Source: Schaedlerella arabinosiphila
GTDB taxonomy: Bacteria > Bacillota > Clostridia > Lachnospirales > Lachnospiraceae
DNA length: 64,000 nucleotides
Assembly (NCBI RefSeq): GCF_003885045.1
Contig: NZ_RHJS01000002.1
Coordinates: 1,860,001-1,924,000 of the forward strand
Reading direction: 5' to 3'
Both the position numbers and the translations under genes were made by a program. Numbering within the stretch: the stretch's first letter is position 1; every line of letters begins with the position of its first letter. Positions 17,439 through 27,596 of the stretch are shown in pieces. A model generated the notes under the pieces. That model saw only the letters and a list, made by a program, of their open reading frames with translations, was not told the DNA's origin and ran no database searches.

Positions 17439-20009
17439 TTACTGTAAAAACTCCTCAAACTCCTCCGCCGTCATGATCACCTTCCTTGGCTTGGTTCCCT
17501 CTTCCGGCCCTACCACGCCTGCGTCCGCAAGCTGGTCCATGATCCGGGCGGCCCGGTTGAATCCGATTTTGAACATTCTCTGCAGCATTCCGATGGACGC
17601 CTTGTCCTTGTCGATGATCAGCTTTCCCGCCTCCGCGAAATACTGGTCCCGGGCGTTTCCGCCGTCTCCTTCTCCGTCGGAGATGGGCGTGCCGCCCTCT
17701 CCCCCAATGTCCGCATTCATATGTTCTTCCAGCTCATTGCTGTAATCGGCATTTCCATTGTTCTCAATGAGATAGTCCACCACCTTCTGGACCTCTTTGT
17801 CGGATACGAAAGAGCCCTGTACCCGCATGGGCTTGGGAATCCCCGTGGGATAGAACAGCATGTCGCCCTTTCCCAGAAGCTTTTCCGCGCCGGACATGTC
17901 GATGATGGTCCTGGAATCCACTCCCGAGGACACCGCAAAGGCGATCCGGGAGGGCATGTTGGCCTTGATCAGTCCGGTGATGACATTGACGGAGGGACGC
18001 TGGGTCGCCAGGATCAGATGAATCCCGGCCGCTCTTGCAAGCTGAGCCAGACGGCAGATGGCACCCTCCACATCCTTGGGAGCCACCATCATAAGATCCG
18101 CCAGCTCGTCCACGATGATGACGATCTGGGGCATCTTCCCTGGCACATCCTCCCCCTCCAGATGCTCCACTTTTTCATTGAAGCCTTTCAGGTCCCTGAC
18201 ATTGTATTTTGCAAACAGGTCGTACCTCTTCATCATTTCCGCAACCGCCCAGTTCAGCGCGCCGGCCGCCTTCTTCGGGTCGGTGACCACCGGGATCATC
18301 AGATGGGGAATGCCGTTGTAGATGCTCAGCTCCACCACCTTGGGATCGACCATGATCAGCTTCACATCCTCCGGGTCCGCCTTGTAGATGATGCTCATAA
18401 TCATCGTATTGATGCATACGGATTTTCCGGAACCGGTGGAACCCGCTACCAGAAGGTGGGGCATCTTTGCGATATCCGCCACCACCGTTTTTCCGGCAAT
18501 ATCCTTTCCAACCGCAACCGTGATCCTGGATTTGCTCTGCTGAAATTCACCGGACTCCAAAAGATCCCGGAGCATGACTGCCGTATTCTCACTGTTGGGC
18601 ACTTCGATCCCCACCGCGGCCTTGCCGGGGATGGGGGCCTCGATCCGAAGGTCGGTGACCGCCAGGTTCAGCTTGATATCATCCGCAAGGCCCACGATCT
18701 TGCTGACCTTGACGCCCTGCTCCGGCTGCAACTCATACCGGGTGACGGAAGGCCCGCAGCTTGCGTTTGTGACATGCACCTTGACGCCGAAATTCTGCAG
18801 CGTCTGCTCCAGCTTCCGGGCGGTGGCCCGAAGCTGCGCGTCCGAGTCGCCCCCGGTCTTCTTTCCCTTTTTCAGCAGATGCAGAGGCGGCACCTGGTAT
18901 TCCTTAGGCACAGTCTCCTGCTGTTCCCGGATCGTTTGTTCCACGGCCCGGGCTTCTGCTTCCACATCCGATATGGTTTCTTTTTCCGTCTTTTTGGGGC
19001 TGCTCTTTTCCGCAGTCTGCCGGACGCTCTCTTTCCTGGCCGGCAGGGGATCAGAGACGGCAGACTTCGGTTCTGCTTCCGGGGATGCGTCCTCCTGATC
19101 CCTGTCCTCCTGGGGCTCCGCCCGGCTGATGACCAGTTCCTCAAACGCAGGTTCTATAGAAGCCTGAACCCCGGACTTCTCCTCCCGGGCGGGAATCGTC
19201 TCCTCTTCCAGATCCAGGGAAACTGCCGGATCTGGGGAGTGATTGTCCACTGTCAGCTCGTGAACCTCCGGTGATTTCGGCCCGTCAGCCAGGGTGGTGG
19301 CAAAGGACACCCCTGACACCTTCTGTCTCCGCCTGGAGCCAGAAGACCTGCGCGGCTTGTCGTCATCCTTCTGCCGCTGCCTTTTCTCCTGCATCCGTTC
19401 TTCCCTTCGGATCATGGATGTCTCATGGCGCTGCCTGGCACCCTCGTACACCCTCCGGCTGCCGCTGCCCAAAGGCTTTAGCAGCGACCGCTCCGTGATC
19501 AGGATGACGCAGATGATCCCCAGTACGATGAGGACCACATAGCTGCCCACCACCCCGATGGTGGGACACAACAGCTTGACCAGACAGCCTCCCAGAAGGC
19601 CGCCGGAATTTTTATCAATGCTTGCCTGCTTATAATAGGCCATAAGACCCATTCCAGGCGTGTAAGGATTCATAATCAGCTCCAGCAGCGCGCAGAGCAC
19701 CACCAGCAGGATCAGCAGCGCTGCCGCTTTTATGTAAGCGTGGGCATTGCCCCTGTTGGAAACAAGAAATGCCGCTGCCCCGAAGAGCAGAACCGGGATC
19801 AGGTAGGCCATCCAGCCGAAGATCCCGAACAGGATTGCCGAGCAGACCTCCCCTGCCAGCCCGCCAAGTCCGAAATTGCTGATCAGCATCAGGATGCATG
19901 CAGCCAGCACGCAGAGGATGATGATCTCCTCCTGCAGTGCCGGGCTTCCCTGCGCTTTTTTCGTCCTGTCATTTGTAGATTTTCTTTTTTTGGTTGACTT
20001 TGCAGCCAT
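17439..20009 (-). CDS. ftsK: DNA translocase FtsK/SpoIIIE
   Basis: An 856-residue membrane-anchored DNA pump. Four hydrophobic helices lie near residues 30-180, then a long charged linker (about 190-380), and the motor domain with Walker [11 protein letters not shown] and Walker [11 protein letters not shown]-terminal winged-helix gamma domain ([18 protein letters not shown]) reads KOPS/SRS sequences. It moves chromosome ends through the division or sporulation septum. FtsK and SpoIIIE cannot be separated from this window alone. Confidence 0.93.
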   Translation of the reverse strand: MAAKSTKKRKSTNDRTKKAQGSPALQEEIIILCVLAACILMLISNFGLGGLAGEVCSAILFGIFGWMAYLIPVLLFGAAAFLVSNRGNAHAYIKAAALLILLVVLCALLELIMNPYTPGMGLMAYYKQASIDKNSGGLLGGCLVKLLCPTIGVVGSYVVLIVLGIICVILITERSLLKPLGSGSRRVYEGARQRHETSMIRREERMQEKRQRQKDDDKPRRSSGSRRRQKVSGVSFATTLADGPKSPEVHELTVDNHSPDPAVSLDLEEETIPAREEKSGVQASIEPAFEELVISRAEPQEDRDQEDASPEAEPKSAVSDPLPARKESVRQTAEKSSPKKTEKETISDVEAEARAVEQTIREQQETVPKEYQVPPLHLLKKGKKTGGDSDAQLRATARKLEQTLQNFGVKVHVTNASCGPSVTRYELQPEQGVKVSKIVGLADDIKLNLAVTDLRIEAPIPGKAAVGIEVPNSENTAVMLRDLLESGEFQQSKSRITVAVGKDIAGKTVVADIAKMPHLLVAGSTGSGKSVCINTMIMSIIYKADPEDVKLIMVDPKVVELSIYNGIPHLMIPVVTDPKKAAGALNWAVAEMMKRYDLFAKYNVRDLKGFNEKVEHLEGEDVPGKMPQIVIIVDELADLMMVAPKDVEGAICRLAQLARAAGIHLILATQRPSVNVITGLIKANMPSRIAFAVSSGVDSRTIIDMSGAEKLLGKGDMLFYPTGIPKPMRVQGSFVSDKEVQKVVDYLIENNGNADYSNELEEHMNADIGGEGGTPISDGEGDGGNARDQYFAEAGKLIIDKDKASIGMLQRMFKIGFNRAARIMDQLADAGVVGPEEGTKPRKVIMTAEEFEEFLQ

Positions 20010-20112
20010 TATACTTCCCCCTTGTATTTTTGAACATACTACAAATCAGTATAGCATTATTTCAAAATACTGTCATCATAAAATTTTTATTTCCGCTTTC
20101 ACGCATTTATTT

Positions 20113-20805
20113 TTACTCCATTTTTCGCCTCTCGTCAATCATTTCGTGAAGTTTTTTCATGGCCTGGCTGATTCCGCCCACCTCGTCAATGAGGCCCTCC
20201 CGAACCGCATCCTCCCCGTCTAACATGGTGCCTACGTCCTTCACAAGCTGGGTGGGATCAAGCATCAGCTCCTCCAGCCGTTTCTGGCTGATCCGGGAAT
20301 GCTCGGCGATAAAACCGGTGATCCGATCCTGGGTCTTCTCCATGTTCCGGTAGCTCTGGTAGACCCCGATGAACATGCCGCTGGAACGCACCGGATGCAC
20401 GATCATAGTCCCGCTGGGCACGATAAAGGAATAATCTGCCGAGACGGCTAAGGGCCCTCCGATGGAATGGCTTCCTCCCAGTACAAGGGAAACCGTGGGC
20501 TTGCTTAAGGACGCGATCATCTCCGCAATGGCAAGTCCTGCCTCCACATCCCCTCCCAGGGTATTGAGAAGGATCAGAACGCCTTCCACCTCTTCGCTGT
20601 CCTCCGCCTCCGCAAGCCTGGGCAGCAGATGTTCATATTTGGTGGCTTTCGTATTGCCGGATACGGCTTCGTGCCCTTCGATCTCCCCGATGATCGTCAT
20701 CAGTTGGATTCGGTGCCGGTCCGGGCTCTGATTGAGCTCCAGCGTTCCGGTTTCCTTGATCTCCTCCCGCTTTTCTTCCTTCTTCTCCTGCGTCTGTCCC
20801 ATCAT
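20113..20805 (-). CDS. tepA: ClpP-class protease TepA-like
   Basis: About 230 residues of the ClpP/crotonase fold. The nucleophile motif is GGSHSIGG and the histidine lies in MIVHPVRSSG; the oxyanion region is LNTLGGDVEAG. A charged N-terminal tail takes the place of the usual ClpP start. TepA (YmfB) is a ClpP-like serine protease in Firmicutes linked to protein export or quality control. It lies immediately upstream of ftsK. I chose ATG 20805 (AAAGG eight bases upstream) over a GTG at 20811. Confidence 0.85.
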   Translation of the reverse strand: MMGQTQEKKEEKREEIKETGTLELNQSPDRHRIQLMTIIGEIEGHEAVSGNTKATKYEHLLPRLAEAEDSEEVEGVLILLNTLGGDVEAGLAIAEMIASLSKPTVSLVLGGSHSIGGPLAVSADYSFIVPSGTMIVHPVRSSGMFIGVYQSYRNMEKTQDRITGFIAEHSRISQKRLEELMLDPTQLVKDVGTMLDGEDAVREGLIDEVGGISQAMKKLHEMIDERRKME

Positions 20806-20909
20806 ATTCACAACCTTTCTGCTCTTGTTCAGCAGTAGTATGTGAAAAAACAGGCGGGGCTATACACTATTTTGTTTCTTAATTCACTTTTATGAAAATC
20901 CCCTTCACC

Positions 20910-20948
20910 AAAAATGGTATGGATGTAAATTGTATACATCCATACCAT
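20910..20948 (-). terminator. Rho-independent terminator of metY
   Basis: A 14-bp perfect stem (ATGGTATGGATGTA with its complement) with a 7-base loop, followed on the minus strand by TTTTTGG. It begins directly after the metY stop codon. Confidence 0.85.
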
Positions 20949-20953
20949 TCAAA

Positions 20954-22228
20954 TCAAAGCAGCGCCTGCCGGACATCCGCAATGATATCATTTATATTTT
21001 CAATTCCCACGCTGAAGCGGATCAGATCCGGCTGAACCCCCGCTTCCATAAGCTCCTGCTCGTTCATCTGACGGTGGGTATGGCTTGCCGGATGGAGCAC
21101 GCAGCTCCTGGCGTCCGCAACATGGGTCACGATGGCAACCAGTTTCAGCTTGTCCATCATCTCTACTGCCGCTGCCCTTCCGCCTTTCAGTCCGAACGTG
21201 ATCACGCCGCAGCTTCCGCCCGGCATATATTTCTGCGCCAGGTCGTAATATTTGTCGCCCGGCATGGAGGGACAGGATACCCAGGCCACTTTCTCGTGGT
21301 TTTTCAGATATTCTGCCACAGCCAGCGCATTTTCACAATGGCGCGCCATCCGCAGGTGCAGTGTTTCCAGCCCTAAGTTCAGAAGGAACGCATTCTGGGG
21401 CGACTGGATGGAACCCAGGTCGCGCATGAGCTGGGCGGTGGCTTTGGTGATATACGCCAGCTTTCCGAACTTCTGGGTATACACGATCCCGTGGTAGGTC
21501 TCGTCCGGCGTCGTCAGCCCCGGAAACTTCTCCTTGTGCGCTTCCCAGTCAAAATTGCCGCTGTCCACAATGGCTCCGCCTACACAGGATGCATGTCCGT
21601 CCATATACTTTGTGGTGGAATGGATGACGATATCCGCACCCCACTCGATGGGACGGCAGTTGATGGGGGTCGCGAAGGTGTTGTCCACAATAAACGGAAC
21701 TCCGTGCTTATGGGCCGCAGCGGCAAACTTTTCCAGATCAAGGACCACCAGCGCCGGGTTGGCGATGGTCTCCCCGAAGACCGCCTTGGTGTTTTCGCGA
21801 AACGCATTGTTCAGCTCTTCCTCTGTGCAGTCCGGGTCCACAAAGGTGGCTTCCACGCCCATCTTCTTAAGGGTATGGGCGTAAAGGTTGTAGGTGCCGC
21901 CGTAAAGCGCGGAGGAACAGATGATGTGATCCCCCGCCTGGGCAAGGTTCATGATGGAATAAAAGCTTGCCGCCTGCCCGGAGGATGTCAGCATGGCCGC
22001 CGCTCCCCCTTCCAGGTCGCAGATCTTCGCCGCCACGGCATCATTGGTGGGATTCTGGAGACGGGTATAAAAATAGCCGGACTCCTCCAGGTCAAATAAC
22101 CTTCCCATCTGCTCGCTGCTCGTATACCGGAAGGTGGTGCTCTGGTAGATCGGCAGAACCCTCGGTTCTCCATTTCCCGGCTCATATCCGGACTGGATGC
22201 ATTTTGTCTCTATCCTGAAGTCAGTCAT
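20954..22228 (-). CDS. metY: O-acetylhomoserine sulfhydrylase (PLP enzyme)
   Basis: A 424-residue Cys/Met-metabolism PLP enzyme. The PLP lysine is in HSTTKYMDGH, and the N-terminus (TKCIQSGYEPGNGEPRVLPI) is typical of O-acetylhomoserine aminocarboxypropyltransferase. It makes homocysteine from O-acetylhomoserine and sulfide. The ATG at 22228 has CAGGAGG upstream. It follows yebC by 64 bp and ends in a strong terminator. I see no SAM riboswitch in the short gap. Confidence 0.93.
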   Translation of the reverse strand: MTDFRIETKCIQSGYEPGNGEPRVLPIYQSTTFRYTSSEQMGRLFDLEESGYFYTRLQNPTNDAVAAKICDLEGGAAAMLTSSGQAASFYSIMNLAQAGDHIICSSALYGGTYNLYAHTLKKMGVEATFVDPDCTEEELNNAFRENTKAVFGETIANPALVVLDLEKFAAAAHKHGVPFIVDNTFATPINCRPIEWGADIVIHSTTKYMDGHASCVGGAIVDSGNFDWEAHKEKFPGLTTPDETYHGIVYTQKFGKLAYITKATAQLMRDLGSIQSPQNAFLLNLGLETLHLRMARHCENALAVAEYLKNHEKVAWVSCPSMPGDKYYDLAQKYMPGGSCGVITFGLKGGRAAAVEMMDKLKLVAIVTHVADARSCVLHPASHTHRQMNEQELMEAGVQPDLIRFSVGIENINDIIADVRQALL

Positions 22229-22292
22229 GTTCAATTCCTCCTGCTGTTTCTCTTCTGTTCCTCTTCTATCTGTCTGGCCCTGTTCCGGCTGA

Positions 22293-23027
22293 TCAGTCTT
22301 CATTCCAGTTGTGGTACACATCCTGGACGTCGTCATCTTCCTCTAAAAGGTCCAGGGTCTTCTGGATATTCTTGATATCCTCCGGGCTGGTCAGGTCCAC
22401 ATAGGTCTGGGGGATCATCGTCACCTCCGCCTCGGCCATGGGGATGCCTGCCTCCTCCAGCTTTAAACGCACCTCGCTGAAGTCTGCGGGAGCGGTGAGG
22501 ATCTCAAAGCTCTCCTCCTCCTCCGAGAAGTCCTCCGCCCCTGCGTCCAATGCCAGCATCATCAGCTCGTCGGCGTCCATCTCACAGTCTTCCTTGGCCA
22601 CAAAGATCTGTCCCTTCTCGTCAAACATAAAGGACACGCAGCCCGGGGTTCCCACGTTGCCGCTGCCCTTTGTAAAGGCATTTCTCACATTGGAGGCAGT
22701 GCGGTTCTTGTTGTCCGTCAGCGTCTTTACGATGATGGCGGTTCCGTTGGGGCCGTACCCTTCATATGTAATGTGCTCGTAGTTGTCCCCTGCGCCCTCG
22801 CCGGCCGCCTTTTTGATGTTCCTGTCTATGGTGTCGTTGGGCATGTTGTTGGACTTTGCCTTGGCGATTACGTCCCGAAGCCTGCTGTTGTTGGCCGGAT
22901 CCGGGCCGCCCCCCTCCTTCACCGCGACTGCCAGCTCACGTCCGATCTTGGTAAAGATCTTCCCCTTCGCAGCGTCGTTTTTTTCTTTTTTATGCTTGAT
23001 ATTTGCAAACTTTGAATGTCCTGACAT
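22293..23027 (-). CDS. yebC: YebC/PmpR-family protein
   Basis: A 244-residue YebC/PmpR/TACO1 family protein with the conserved start [20 protein letters not shown] and the acidic domains that follow. Long annotated as a transcription regulator; recent work ties the family to translation of proline-rich stretches. GGAG precedes the ATG by ten bases. Complete and cytoplasmic. Confidence 0.95.
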   Translation of the reverse strand: MSGHSKFANIKHKKEKNDAAKGKIFTKIGRELAVAVKEGGGPDPANNSRLRDVIAKAKSNNMPNDTIDRNIKKAAGEGAGDNYEHITYEGYGPNGTAIIVKTLTDNKNRTASNVRNAFTKGSGNVGTPGCVSFMFDEKGQIFVAKEDCEMDADELMMLALDAGAEDFSEEEESFEILTAPADFSEVRLKLEEAGIPMAEAEVTMIPQTYVDLTSPEDIKNIQKTLDLLEEDDDVQDVYHNWNED

Positions 23028-23171
23028 CTTCTCAAATCTCCTTTATACGTGCTTTGTTTCCAGCCGTTTTTTCTGAACAGTTACAGTGTACCACGGTTTT
23101 TTCCATCTGTAAAGTTATAATCCAGGCATTGTCCCGGCCGGATTCCGTGCAGGTTACTGTACCGCCTGTGA

Positions 23172-23519
23172 CTATGTATGCAGTTCCAGGCTGATCCGGA
23201 TCGCTTCGTTGACCTTGCCCATCAGCCGGCTGTCCACATGGCAGACAAATTCCCGCAGACGCTGTTTGTCGATGGTCCGGATCTGTTCCAGCAGAATCAC
23301 CGAATTTTTTATGATATGGTATCTCTGGGCGCTGATCTCAATGTGCGTCGGCAGCTTTGCCTTATTCATCCTGGACGTGATCGCCGCACAGATCACCGTC
23401 GGGCTGTGCCGGTTGCCTACGTCGTTTTGTATCACCAATACCGGACGGATTCCTCCTTGTTCCGAGCCCACCACCGGGCTTAAATCCGCATAATAAATAT
23501 CTCCACGTTTGATCGTCAA
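23172..23519 (-). CDS. mazF: MazF/PemK-family endoribonuclease
   Basis: A 115-residue EndoA/MazF toxin. The start [19 protein letters not shown] is almost identical to clostridial Endo[10 protein letters not shown] and the catalytic Thr in AAITS follow. It cleaves single-stranded mRNA at short sites. The start is TTG with GGAG 11 bases upstream. In Bacillus the order is alr, antitoxin, toxin; here only 140 bp separate alr from mazF and no antitoxin gene with a start codon is visible. Confidence 0.92.
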   Translation of the reverse strand: MTIKRGDIYYADLSPVVGSEQGGIRPVLVIQNDVGNRHSPTVICAAITSRMNKAKLPTHIEISAQRYHIIKNSVILLEQIRTIDKQRLREFVCHVDSRLMGKVNEAIRISLELHT

Positions 23520-23659
23520 AATTTCTCACACTCCGAACTTCCTTCTTTTCCGATTCTTTGTACTTACATCGAATGGTACTTAAAGTATTCCCAGGTTTCG
23601 GGGAAATATTCACAGATCTGTCCGGTATCTTCAAAAAGCGCGGGCCCGGGCGTCCTTTG

Positions 23660-24790
23660 TCAGCGGCTGTATACCCTTGGAATCCGTTTCCCCAGGCAGC
23701 AGACGAACTCATAGGGGAACCGTCCGCTCAGGCCGGCCAGCTCCTCCACCGTGATCCGCTCCTCCCCGTCCGGCCCGATCAGCGTGACCCGGTCCATAAA
23801 CGCGGCTTCCGGGATATGGGTCACATCCACCATAAACTGATCCATGCAGATCCGCCCCAGGATTTTTGCGCGCTTCCCGCGGATCAGCACTTCCCCCCTG
23901 CCGGAGAGGGACCTTGGATAGCCGTCCCCGTACCCTACGGGAATCGTGGCCACGCGCATCTTCCGGTCCGAGACAAAGGTCCCCCCGTAGCTGATGGGCG
24001 TCCCAGCTTCCACATCCTTGACATAGGAAATGTGGCTGACCAGTTCCAGGGCCGGCCTAAGGGGTACTGCGTCTTTGTCCACCTCGTCCGACGGATATAT
24101 GCCGTACATCGCGATCCCCGCCCGGACAAGGTCCTGCTTAAATTCGGGATACCCGATGATCCCCGCGCTGTTTTCACAGCTCAGACAGGGAATCCGTATA
24201 TTCCGGCGTTCCAGCGCTTCCTGCATCTGCAAAAATCTCCGGTACTGCTCCCTTGTAAATGCCTGGTCGGCTTCATCCGCCTTTGCAAAATGGGTGAACA
24301 TCCCTTCCAGACAGACGCCCTCAAGGGCGGCCATCTCTGCAACAGCCTCTGCGCTTTCCTCCGATACCGGAAAACCGATCCTGCCCATGCCGGTGTCGAT
24401 CTTGATATGGAAATACGCTGTTTTGTTAAGCCTGGCTGCGGTCTGGGACATACCCTGCGCCATCTCCGGGGTATAGACGGCGGCGCGGATCTCGTGGGTG
24501 ATCATCTCCTCATACTGGTCCGGAAACACGCATCCCAGGACCAGGATCGGTTTTTTTATGCCCGCCTCCCTCAAAGACAATGCTTCCTCCAAAGCGGCCA
24601 CCGCATACCCCCATACATATTCTGTCTGTTCAAACATCTGCGCGATGGGAACCGCCCCGTGCCCGTAGCCGTCCGTCTTGACCACGGCAGCCATCTGCGC
24701 GCCGCCGCCGATCCTGTGCTTCATCTGTTTCATATTATATGCAATGGCATGCAAATCTATTTTTGCATAAACCCGATTGTGCTGATTCAC
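23660..24790 (-). CDS. alr: Alanine racemase
   Basis: A 376-residue PLP-dependent enzyme making D-alanine for peptidoglycan. The PLP lysine is Lys 38 in VVKTDGYGHG; the catalytic tyrosine lies in ISYGGTF; CMDQFMVDVT is also present. GTG at 24790 is the start, with GGAGG ten bases upstream; the 5' end overlaps nothing essential of nnrD. After the TGA stop the same frame stays open for another 31 codons (to 23567), noted as an oddity. Confidence 0.95.
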   Translation of the reverse strand: MNQHNRVYAKIDLHAIAYNMKQMKHRIGGGAQMAAVVKTDGYGHGAVPIAQMFEQTEYVWGYAVAALEEALSLREAGIKKPILVLGCVFPDQYEEMITHEIRAAVYTPEMAQGMSQTAARLNKTAYFHIKIDTGMGRIGFPVSEESAEAVAEMAALEGVCLEGMFTHFAKADEADQAFTREQYRRFLQMQEALERRNIRIPCLSCENSAGIIGYPEFKQDLVRAGIAMYGIYPSDEVDKDAVPLRPALELVSHISYVKDVEAGTPISYGGTFVSDRKMRVATIPVGYGDGYPRSLSGRGEVLIRGKRAKILGRICMDQFMVDVTHIPEAAFMDRVTLIGPDGEERITVEELAGLSGRFPYEFVCCLGKRIPRVYSR

Positions 24791-24840
24791 TGTTTTCTTT
24801 CCTCCGCCATCCCGATTTTCTCTGTTTTTAAAGGCTGTTT

Positions 24841-26370
24841 TTAAAGATTCCTTTTCTGCCTGGAAATTTTGATGTTCTGCTCTTCCGCCTCTTTCAGGCA
24901 TTCCCCGACCCCGCAGATCAGATCCTCAGCCAGCATCGAATAGCTTCCCAGCTTCTTTCTGGCCGCGTCTCCGCCGCAGGCGTGGAGATAGACTCCCAGA
25001 ACCGCGCTCTCGTATACTCCAAGGCCGCCTGCCATCAATCCTGTGATGACCCCGGAGAGCACATCCCCGGAGCCCCCTTTCGCCATCCCGTGATTGCCCG
25101 CCGTATTGACAAAATCCGGCTTCTTGTGCCGTGCCACGATGGTGCGGGAATCCTTCAGGGCGCAGATTACCGGATACTGTTCTGTAAACTCGTGAAGCCG
25201 GCTCATACGGCTTTCCTGCAGTTCCGCCACGGAACATCCTAAAAGCCCGGACATCTCCTTCATATGGGGGGTCAGGATGAGGGGCGCGAGGCTCTCCGAC
25301 AGAAGCCGGGTATGGCAGGCCAGCAGGTTGATGCCGTCCGCGTCCACCAGGCAGGGCACCCGGCTTCCTCTCAGGGTCCCTTTCAGCAGACTCTCCGAAG
25401 TACCATCCTGCCCCAGGCCGCAGCCGATGCACACCACATCCGCCCATTGGAGCAGCGACAAAAGCTGCTCCCCGTCATACCGTTCGTAGGAGGTCACGAT
25501 TGCCTCCGGCAACAACTGCTGCAGCACGGCCCGGTTGGATTCTTCGGTGTAGATCCGCACCAGCCCGGCGCCGCATGTGTAGGCTGCCCTGGCGCTTAAG
25601 TAGGCCGCCCCGGCCATCCCCCGGCTTCCGGTGATCATCAGCACCTTGCCGTACGTCCCCTTGTGGGAATCGGCCCTCCGCACCGGAAGCCGTGCCGGCA
25701 GGTCGCTTTTTTCCAGCGTATAGGCAATATCTGCCCTCCCTTCAAAAAAGGACGTATCAATCCCGATGTCCGCGGTGATGACCTTCCCTGCATAATCCCT
25801 GCCTGGAAACAGGACCGTCCCCAGCTTTTCACACTGGAAGGCCACGGTCAGATCCGCCCGGAAGGCGCACCCCAGCACTGCCCCTGAAGCCGCGCAGATT
25901 CCCGACGGAATGTCCACCGACACTTTTTGGCAGGGCATGGCGTTGAGCTTCTCTAAAAGCTCTGCGTAAACGCCTCCCACCTCCCGGCTCAGCCCCACTC
26001 CGAACAGGGCGTCCACCACCGCCGTATACTCCCCTTTCGGCAGTTCCCGATATATGGAGATCCCTAAGTTTTCACAGATCTGCTTCTGAATCCGGCACTC
26101 CTCTGTGAGGGAGGCTTCCCGCCCCGCAAAGACAACGTCCACCTGGGCTTTCTTCCCTGCCAGCAGCCTTGCGACGGCAAACCCGTCCCCGCCGTTATTT
26201 CCCGAGCCGCAGGCCACCAGCACCCGGGAGCAGTCGATCTCTTCCCGCTCCATGGCCTCCAGGGTGCTCCATGCCGCGTGTTCCATCAAAACCACGGATG
26301 GAATCCCGATCTCCCGAATCGTATGTGCATCCGCTTTTTGCATCCATGTTCCGTCTGGTAAATAGCGCAT
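24841..26370 (-). CDS. nnrD/nnrE: Bifunctional NAD(P)H-hydrate epimerase / ADP-dependent dehydratase
   Basis: A 509-residue metabolite-repair enzyme. The N-terminal YjeF epimerase domain (about 1-215) carries GSGNNGGDGFAVARLL. The C-terminal ribokinase-like dehydratase (about 225-495) carries GSRGMAGAA and NHGMAKGGSGDVLSGVI. It repairs hydrated NADH and NADPH. GGGAGGAG lies eight bases before the ATG. It precedes alr, a common Firmicute order. Confidence 0.95.
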   Translation of the reverse strand: MRYLPDGTWMQKADAHTIREIGIPSVVLMEHAAWSTLEAMEREEIDCSRVLVACGSGNNGGDGFAVARLLAGKKAQVDVVFAGREASLTEECRIQKQICENLGISIYRELPKGEYTAVVDALFGVGLSREVGGVYAELLEKLNAMPCQKVSVDIPSGICAASGAVLGCAFRADLTVAFQCEKLGTVLFPGRDYAGKVITADIGIDTSFFEGRADIAYTLEKSDLPARLPVRRADSHKGTYGKVLMITGSRGMAGAAYLSARAAYTCGAGLVRIYTEESNRAVLQQLLPEAIVTSYERYDGEQLLSLLQWADVVCIGCGLGQDGTSESLLKGTLRGSRVPCLVDADGINLLACHTRLLSESLAPLILTPHMKEMSGLLGCSVAELQESRMSRLHEFTEQYPVICALKDSRTIVARHKKPDFVNTAGNHGMAKGGSGDVLSGVITGLMAGGLGVYESAVLGVYLHACGGDAARKKLGSYSMLAEDLICGVGECLKEAEEQNIKISRQKRNL

Positions 26371-26539
26371 CTTCTTCTCTCCTCCCGGTAAATGTCTCTT
26401 TGTCTGACGCCCAAGGCGCTTCTTTTCAATAATCTCTCATAAACGAATCCCTCATAAACGCAAGATACCCTGCAGCCGCTCCTGCAGGATATCTTGTACA
26501 CCATTATATGCAGATAAGCGATCGGCGGCAGGACAGCTC

Positions 26540-27187
26540 CTACGATTCGCCATGTTCCTTCCGATAGCTGGTGATGTTGTAGGACAGCCGCATCAGGCTG
26601 TCGGAAAGATGGACGCTTTCCACGATCACGTCCTCCGGCAGGTTCAGATCCGTATGCGCAAAATTCCAGATTGCCTTGATCCCGCATTTTACCAGGATCT
26701 CGGAAACCCTGAGCACTTCGGTCTTGGGAATCGTAAGGGCCGCGATCTCGATGGGATTCTCTTTTAAGAACGCTTCCAGCTCATCCAGCATACGGATGGG
26801 GATGCCCCGTACCTCCCTGCCGTCCAGCCTGGGATTCACGTCAAAAAGCCCCTTCACCAGAAAACCGTTCTTTTCGAAGGAAGCATAATTGGCCAATGCC
26901 TGCCCCAGATTCCCCATGCCGATGATGATCATGCTGTGGCTCTGGTTCAGACCCAGTATCTTACCGATCTCCGTTCGGAGATATTTGACATTATATCCAT
27001 AGCCCTGCTGTCCGAATCCCCCGAAATTATTCAGATCCTGCCGGATCTGGGATGCCGTCACCCGCATCTTCCGGCTCAGGTCATTGGATGAGATCCGTTC
27101 CACCCCTGCGTTTGTCAACTCGCCCAAATACCGATAATATCTTGGCAGCCTGCTGATCACCGCTTTTGATATTTCTTTTTCTTCCAC
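26540..27187 (-). CDS. rex: Redox-sensing repressor Rex
   Basis: A 215-residue NADH-sensing repressor. It has an N-terminal winged helix (SKAVISRLPRYYRYLGEL, then SQIRQDLNNFGGFGQQGYGY) and a Rossmann domain (IIIGMGNLGQALA). Rex leaves DNA when NADH is high and so opens fermentation genes. I chose GTG at 27187 with GGAGG ten bases upstream; TTG at 27193 is an alternative. Its own promoter is strong (27218-27246) and diverges from that of the ABC-F gene. Confidence 0.95.
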   Translation of the reverse strand: MEEKEISKAVISRLPRYYRYLGELTNAGVERISSNDLSRKMRVTASQIRQDLNNFGGFGQQGYGYNVKYLRTEIGKILGLNQSHSMIIIGMGNLGQALANYASFEKNGFLVKGLFDVNPRLDGREVRGIPIRMLDELEAFLKENPIEIAALTIPKTEVLRVSEILVKCGIKAIWNFAHTDLNLPEDVIVESVHLSDSLMRLSYNITSYRKEHGES

Positions 27188-27217
27188 TTTCAATCTACCT
27201 CCAAACAAATTATATTT

Positions 27218-27246
27218 ATTATATAGAATTGTCTGCTCAAAGTCAA
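27218..27246 (-). promoter_or_regulatory. Promoter of rex
   Basis: On the minus strand TTGACT (27241-27246) and TATAAT (27218-27223) are 17 bp apart, about 31 bp from the rex start. Confidence 0.75.
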
Positions 27247-27259
27247 ATTTTTTTCTTTG

Positions 27260-27288
27260 TTGCCCATACGGGCCGATTGTAGTATAAT
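27260..27288 (+). promoter_or_regulatory. Promoter of the ABC-F gene
   Basis: TTGCCC (27260-27265), 17 bp, TATAAT (27283-27288) on the plus strand. The only downstream plus-strand gene is the ABC-F ATPase, so the transcript would carry a leader of about 300 nt, most of it the inserted repeat at 27290-27486. Confidence 0.6.
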
Positions 27289-27289
27289 T

Positions 27290-27486
27290 GTTACTGTTCA
27301 CACGGTGTCGTGCACTTGCTGCACGGCATCCGGCCAATTCAGTGATGGGGCGGGCATCCAGCCCGTCTACACTCCGTTCCGGTCCGTCCTAAACAAGCGT
27401 CGCTGGCGCTTAGGACCGCCGTCAGGCGACTTTTCAATGGGCTGGATGCGTTACAGTTCGCGGCCGGTTGGGCCGTGAACTGTAAC
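27290..27486. mobile_element. MITE-like element with terminal inverted repeats and 8-bp target duplication
   Basis: A 197-bp element with ends GTTACTGTTCAC and GTGAACTGTAAC. The 8-bp sequence GTATAATT abuts both ends (27282-27289 and 27487-27494) as a target duplication. Inside are several hairpins and a right-end double end identical to the 11488-11524 copy. It has no coding capacity. Shared modules (GGCATCCGGCCA, GCATCCAGCCC, CGTCAGGCGACTTTTCAATG) recur in inverse orientation at 42943-43086. It sits two bases downstream of the ABC-F -10 box. Confidence 0.8.
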
Positions 27487-27596
27487 GTATAATTAGTTAC
27501 CGGCTGCGCCCGATCAGGGCGCGGCCTGCGGCTATCATTACGAATACGCACCCAAACCGGGGCGCGTCAAAAGGCTGAGCAGTAAGGAGGGTTTTC

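Noticed and set aside
17721-19274. A 517-codon open frame opposite ftsK
   Set aside because: His/Arg-rich shadow of the FtsK motor domain; no ribosome site or motif.
22229-22292. SAM riboswitch before metY
   Set aside because: Only 64 bp between yebC and metY; no room for the fold.
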